Shown here one piece after another: positions 62,601-64,000 of a stretch of 64,000 nt of DNA. Source of the DNA: Streptomyces sp. NBC_01775 (GTDB taxonomy: Bacteria; Actinomycetota; Actinomycetes; Streptomycetales; Streptomycetaceae); assembly GCF_035917675.1 (NCBI RefSeq), contig NZ_CP109104.1:8990001-9054000 (forward strand). Reading direction: 5' to 3'. A program made the position numbers and the translations under genes. Each line of letters starts with the position of its first letter. Within the stretch, counting starts at the first letter, position 1. The notes beneath the pieces were generated by a model that saw nothing but the letters and a program-made list of their open reading frames with translations, was not told where the DNA came from and did not search any database.

Positions 62601-63239
62601 CTCGGGCGCCGTGAGGTCGAGCGCCAGACGGGCCAGAGCCATGGAGCCGTGCACGCAGCCGCCCGAGCAGGAGACCAGGGCGCTGCGCGGGCCTCCGCGC
62701 CGCGCATACAGGGCGTGCCGGGTGGGCGAGGCGAACTCCTTGGTATGGACGGCGGCTTGCTCCGCGTCCGGGCGGTCACGTAGAAGCCAGAAGCCGGTCG
62801 CCTCCCCCTCGTCGAAGGCCCGGCCCATCGAGACCCCAGGAGCGTTGCGCACCTCGCGAAAAGAGACAATGACTGGTTCAGCACCCCACAGGGGTGTCAG
62901 GAACAGTCGTTCGTGTCCGGCCGCCGGGTCGCTGAAGACATGCCTCGGGTCCGGCTGGAGGGGGACGGAGCGGGCCCGCAGGACGGGGGTCCCCCGCGGC
63001 CACTCCAGTTCGGCTCCCTGCAAGTGCTCTCGCTGGACCGGGCAGGAAGAACAGGCACCTTCCATCGTGCACCGCCCGTACCCGCCCCACCGCTGACGGC
63101 CGGTCATGCTCTCGTACAGCGTGACGTACTTGGTCGGGAGCAGCCCGCACTGGTCGCGAGGACGGCCCACGTGTGCGTTCAGGGAAAGCCGGTTCCCCCC
63201 GTGGTCGGGGCGGTCCGGTTCAGGCAGATAGACAGGCAT
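62445..63239 (-). CDS. Hypothetical protein with Cys-rich centre, 3' end replaced by IS DNA
   Basis: The ATG at 63239 has GGAGGA six bases upstream. It reads MPVYLPEPDRPDHGGNRLSL, then GGYGRCTMEGACSSCPVQ, then WGAEPVIVSFREVRNAPGVSMGRAF, ending in CSGGCVHGSMALARLALDLTAP. From about 62610 the frame runs out of phase across the istB fragment, so the true C-terminus is lost. Unknown family. Confidence 0.55.
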   Translation of the reverse strand: MPVYLPEPDRPDHGGNRLSLNAHVGRPRDQCGLLPTKYVTLYESMTGRQRWGGYGRCTMEGACSSCPVQREHLQGAELEWPRGTPVLRARSVPLQPDPRHVFSDPAAGHERLFLTPLWGAEPVIVSFREVRNAPGVSMGRAFDEGEATGFWLLRDRPDAEQAAVHTKEFASPTRHALYARRGGPRSALVSCSGGCVHGSMALARLALDLTAPEQGAAGQGSELPQAQAAGGLRLRGEPERHPGTGGHAGRSGLGEGQPAALPDR

Positions 63240-63690
63240 GTAGTCCTCCGGTCGTGACGGGACGGGCCGCCCCGGCGCCGTGGCGCAGCCCGCCGCTGAT
63301 GGGCAGCGAGCCTGGGAGCGCGCCCCGGCGAAAGCGTTCAGAAGAGGGCAGGTGGACTCGGGAACGGGGGGGCGGGTGCGGGCGGGTGGGGGCATGTGGA
63401 GCCGGTAGCGCGGGCTGGCGGTGGCACGGCGCACGAGCTGGGGGGCTCCGGCGTCGAGCCAGCGGGGCGGGTAGAGGGCGCGGACGAGGGCCCATACGCG
63501 GGCGCTTTCCTGGCCGGCGGGACCGAGCAGGGGCAGGAGGGTGCGCCACCCGGGAAACGCGTGGTCGTGGGTGTCCTCGACGGCGGCGCGGTCTGCGGTG
63601 CGACCGGTGCGCTCCTCGTCCTCCCAGGTGCAGGCGAGGCAGGCCCCGCGGTACTCCTCGGCGTCGTCGCTGGTGCGGCGAGTAAGACCG
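63240..63690 (-). pseudogene. 5'-truncated conserved protein upstream of, and in frame with, the previous gene
   Basis: The reverse frame reads RRTSDDAEEYRGACLACTWEDEERTGRTADRAAVEDTHDHAFPGWR then VWALVRALYPPRWLDAGAPQLV. The Cys pair and the H-D-H-A-F-P-G-W motif resemble small phage- or plasmid-type Streptomyces proteins. It has lost its start where the IS5 element begins near 63690, and runs without a stop into the next gene. Confidence 0.5.
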
Positions 63691-63723
63691 TGTCCTATGT
63701 GGTGAGGCGGACGTTGGTCTGTG

Positions 63724-64000
63724 TATGGGGCGGGGAACGTGGAGTTGGATTGTTCCGGACGGGTTGTGGGAGGTCGCGAAGCCGCTGATCCCGGCGTCGA
63801 GAGTCCGGCCGCAGGGTGGCGGGACGCAGGACACGCCTGATGAGACGGTGTTCGCGGCGATCGTCTATGTACTGGTCAGTGGCTGTGCCTGGCGGTCGTT
63901 GCCGCCGTGCTTCGGGATATCGAAGTCGACGGCCCATCGTCGGTTCGTGATCTGGTCGAGAGCGGGCGTCTGGGGCCGGCTACATGAGACTGTGCTGCAC
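63724..64000 (+). mobile_element. IS5-family transposase, N-terminal part, running off the window
   Basis: An ATG at 63724 opens a frame to the window end (92 codons): TWSWIVPDGLWEVAKPLIPASRVRPQGGG, then FAAIVYVLVSGCAWRSLPPCFG and STAHRRFVIWSRAGVWGRL. This is the start of an IS5-type transposase. The element boundary is probably near 63685-63690, where the neighbouring reverse-strand gene loses its coding sequence. Confidence 0.8.

Noticed and set aside
1..64000. tRNA, rRNA, riboswitch or CRISPR loci
   Set aside because: No cloverleaf, rRNA core sequence, known aptamer pattern or repeat-spacer array was noticed on either strand, though a covariance-model search was not possible.

Overview
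The window is high-GC actinobacterial DNA that reads as Streptomyces. The reasons are GC-rich third codon positions, GTG starts, coupled start/stop overlaps, and a telomere-maintenance gene set (tap and tpg relatives) known from linear Streptomyces replicons. The large number of broken genes, transposon pieces and C-terminal helicase scraps from about 26 kb onward fits a chromosome arm near an end, or a large linear plasmid.

Region 1 (1-24 kb) is mostly intact. A divergent RpiR regulator faces an operon of an FAD amine/amino-acid oxidase, HyuA, HyuB and an MFS importer (0.9-7.1 kb), with a perfect inverted repeat between them; this looks like a hydantoin or N-methyl-amino-acid catabolic unit. 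A second catabolic locus (8.2-17.9 kb) holds a sugar-acid-type MFS importer, a GlcD-like oxidase, an alpha-ketoglutarate-semialdehyde-type dehydrogenase, a GntR regulator and a DapA-family lyase. Divergent from these is an MHS transporter-dhaK-dhaL operon. Three copies of one palindrome tie this locus together. Then follow a VOC protein, a methyltransferase, a DHA2 drug exporter and a possible toxin-antitoxin pair.

Region 2 (24-48 kb) mixes small intact modules with decay. Intact pieces include a TOPRIM protein, a PepSY protein, two paralogous secreted proteins, an SDR/alcohol dehydrogenase/TetR module, LysR/MFS, epoxide hydrolase/MFS/CGNR regulator, and HxlR/VOC. Decayed pieces include LysR and amidase pseudogenes, an I36 inhibitor, a GNAT, a tap C-terminal piece with a frameshifted tpg, HNH and DNA-ligase scraps, and a helicase C-terminus.

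Region 3 (48-64 kb) is a graveyard around one well-preserved operon. Remnants include ATP-dependent ligase, a receiver domain, a NucA/NucB nuclease, a helicase-associated domain, Tn7-like TnsA/TnsB, an IS481/IS5 chimera, an IS21 istB piece and an IS5 transposase leaving the right edge. The preserved operon (53.8-56.1 kb) encodes a Tap-like protein overlapped by an unfamiliar 196-residue protein.

The most exciting observation concerns that operon. The C-terminal half of the Tap-like protein shows the three polymerase motifs of protein-primed family-B DNA polymerases (phi29 type) in order and at similar spacing, and its partner sits where the terminal-protein gene normally lies. This suggests a telomere system made of a polymerase-like Tap and a divergent terminal protein. 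All family assignments are made by eye from sequence; no search or structure prediction was run.
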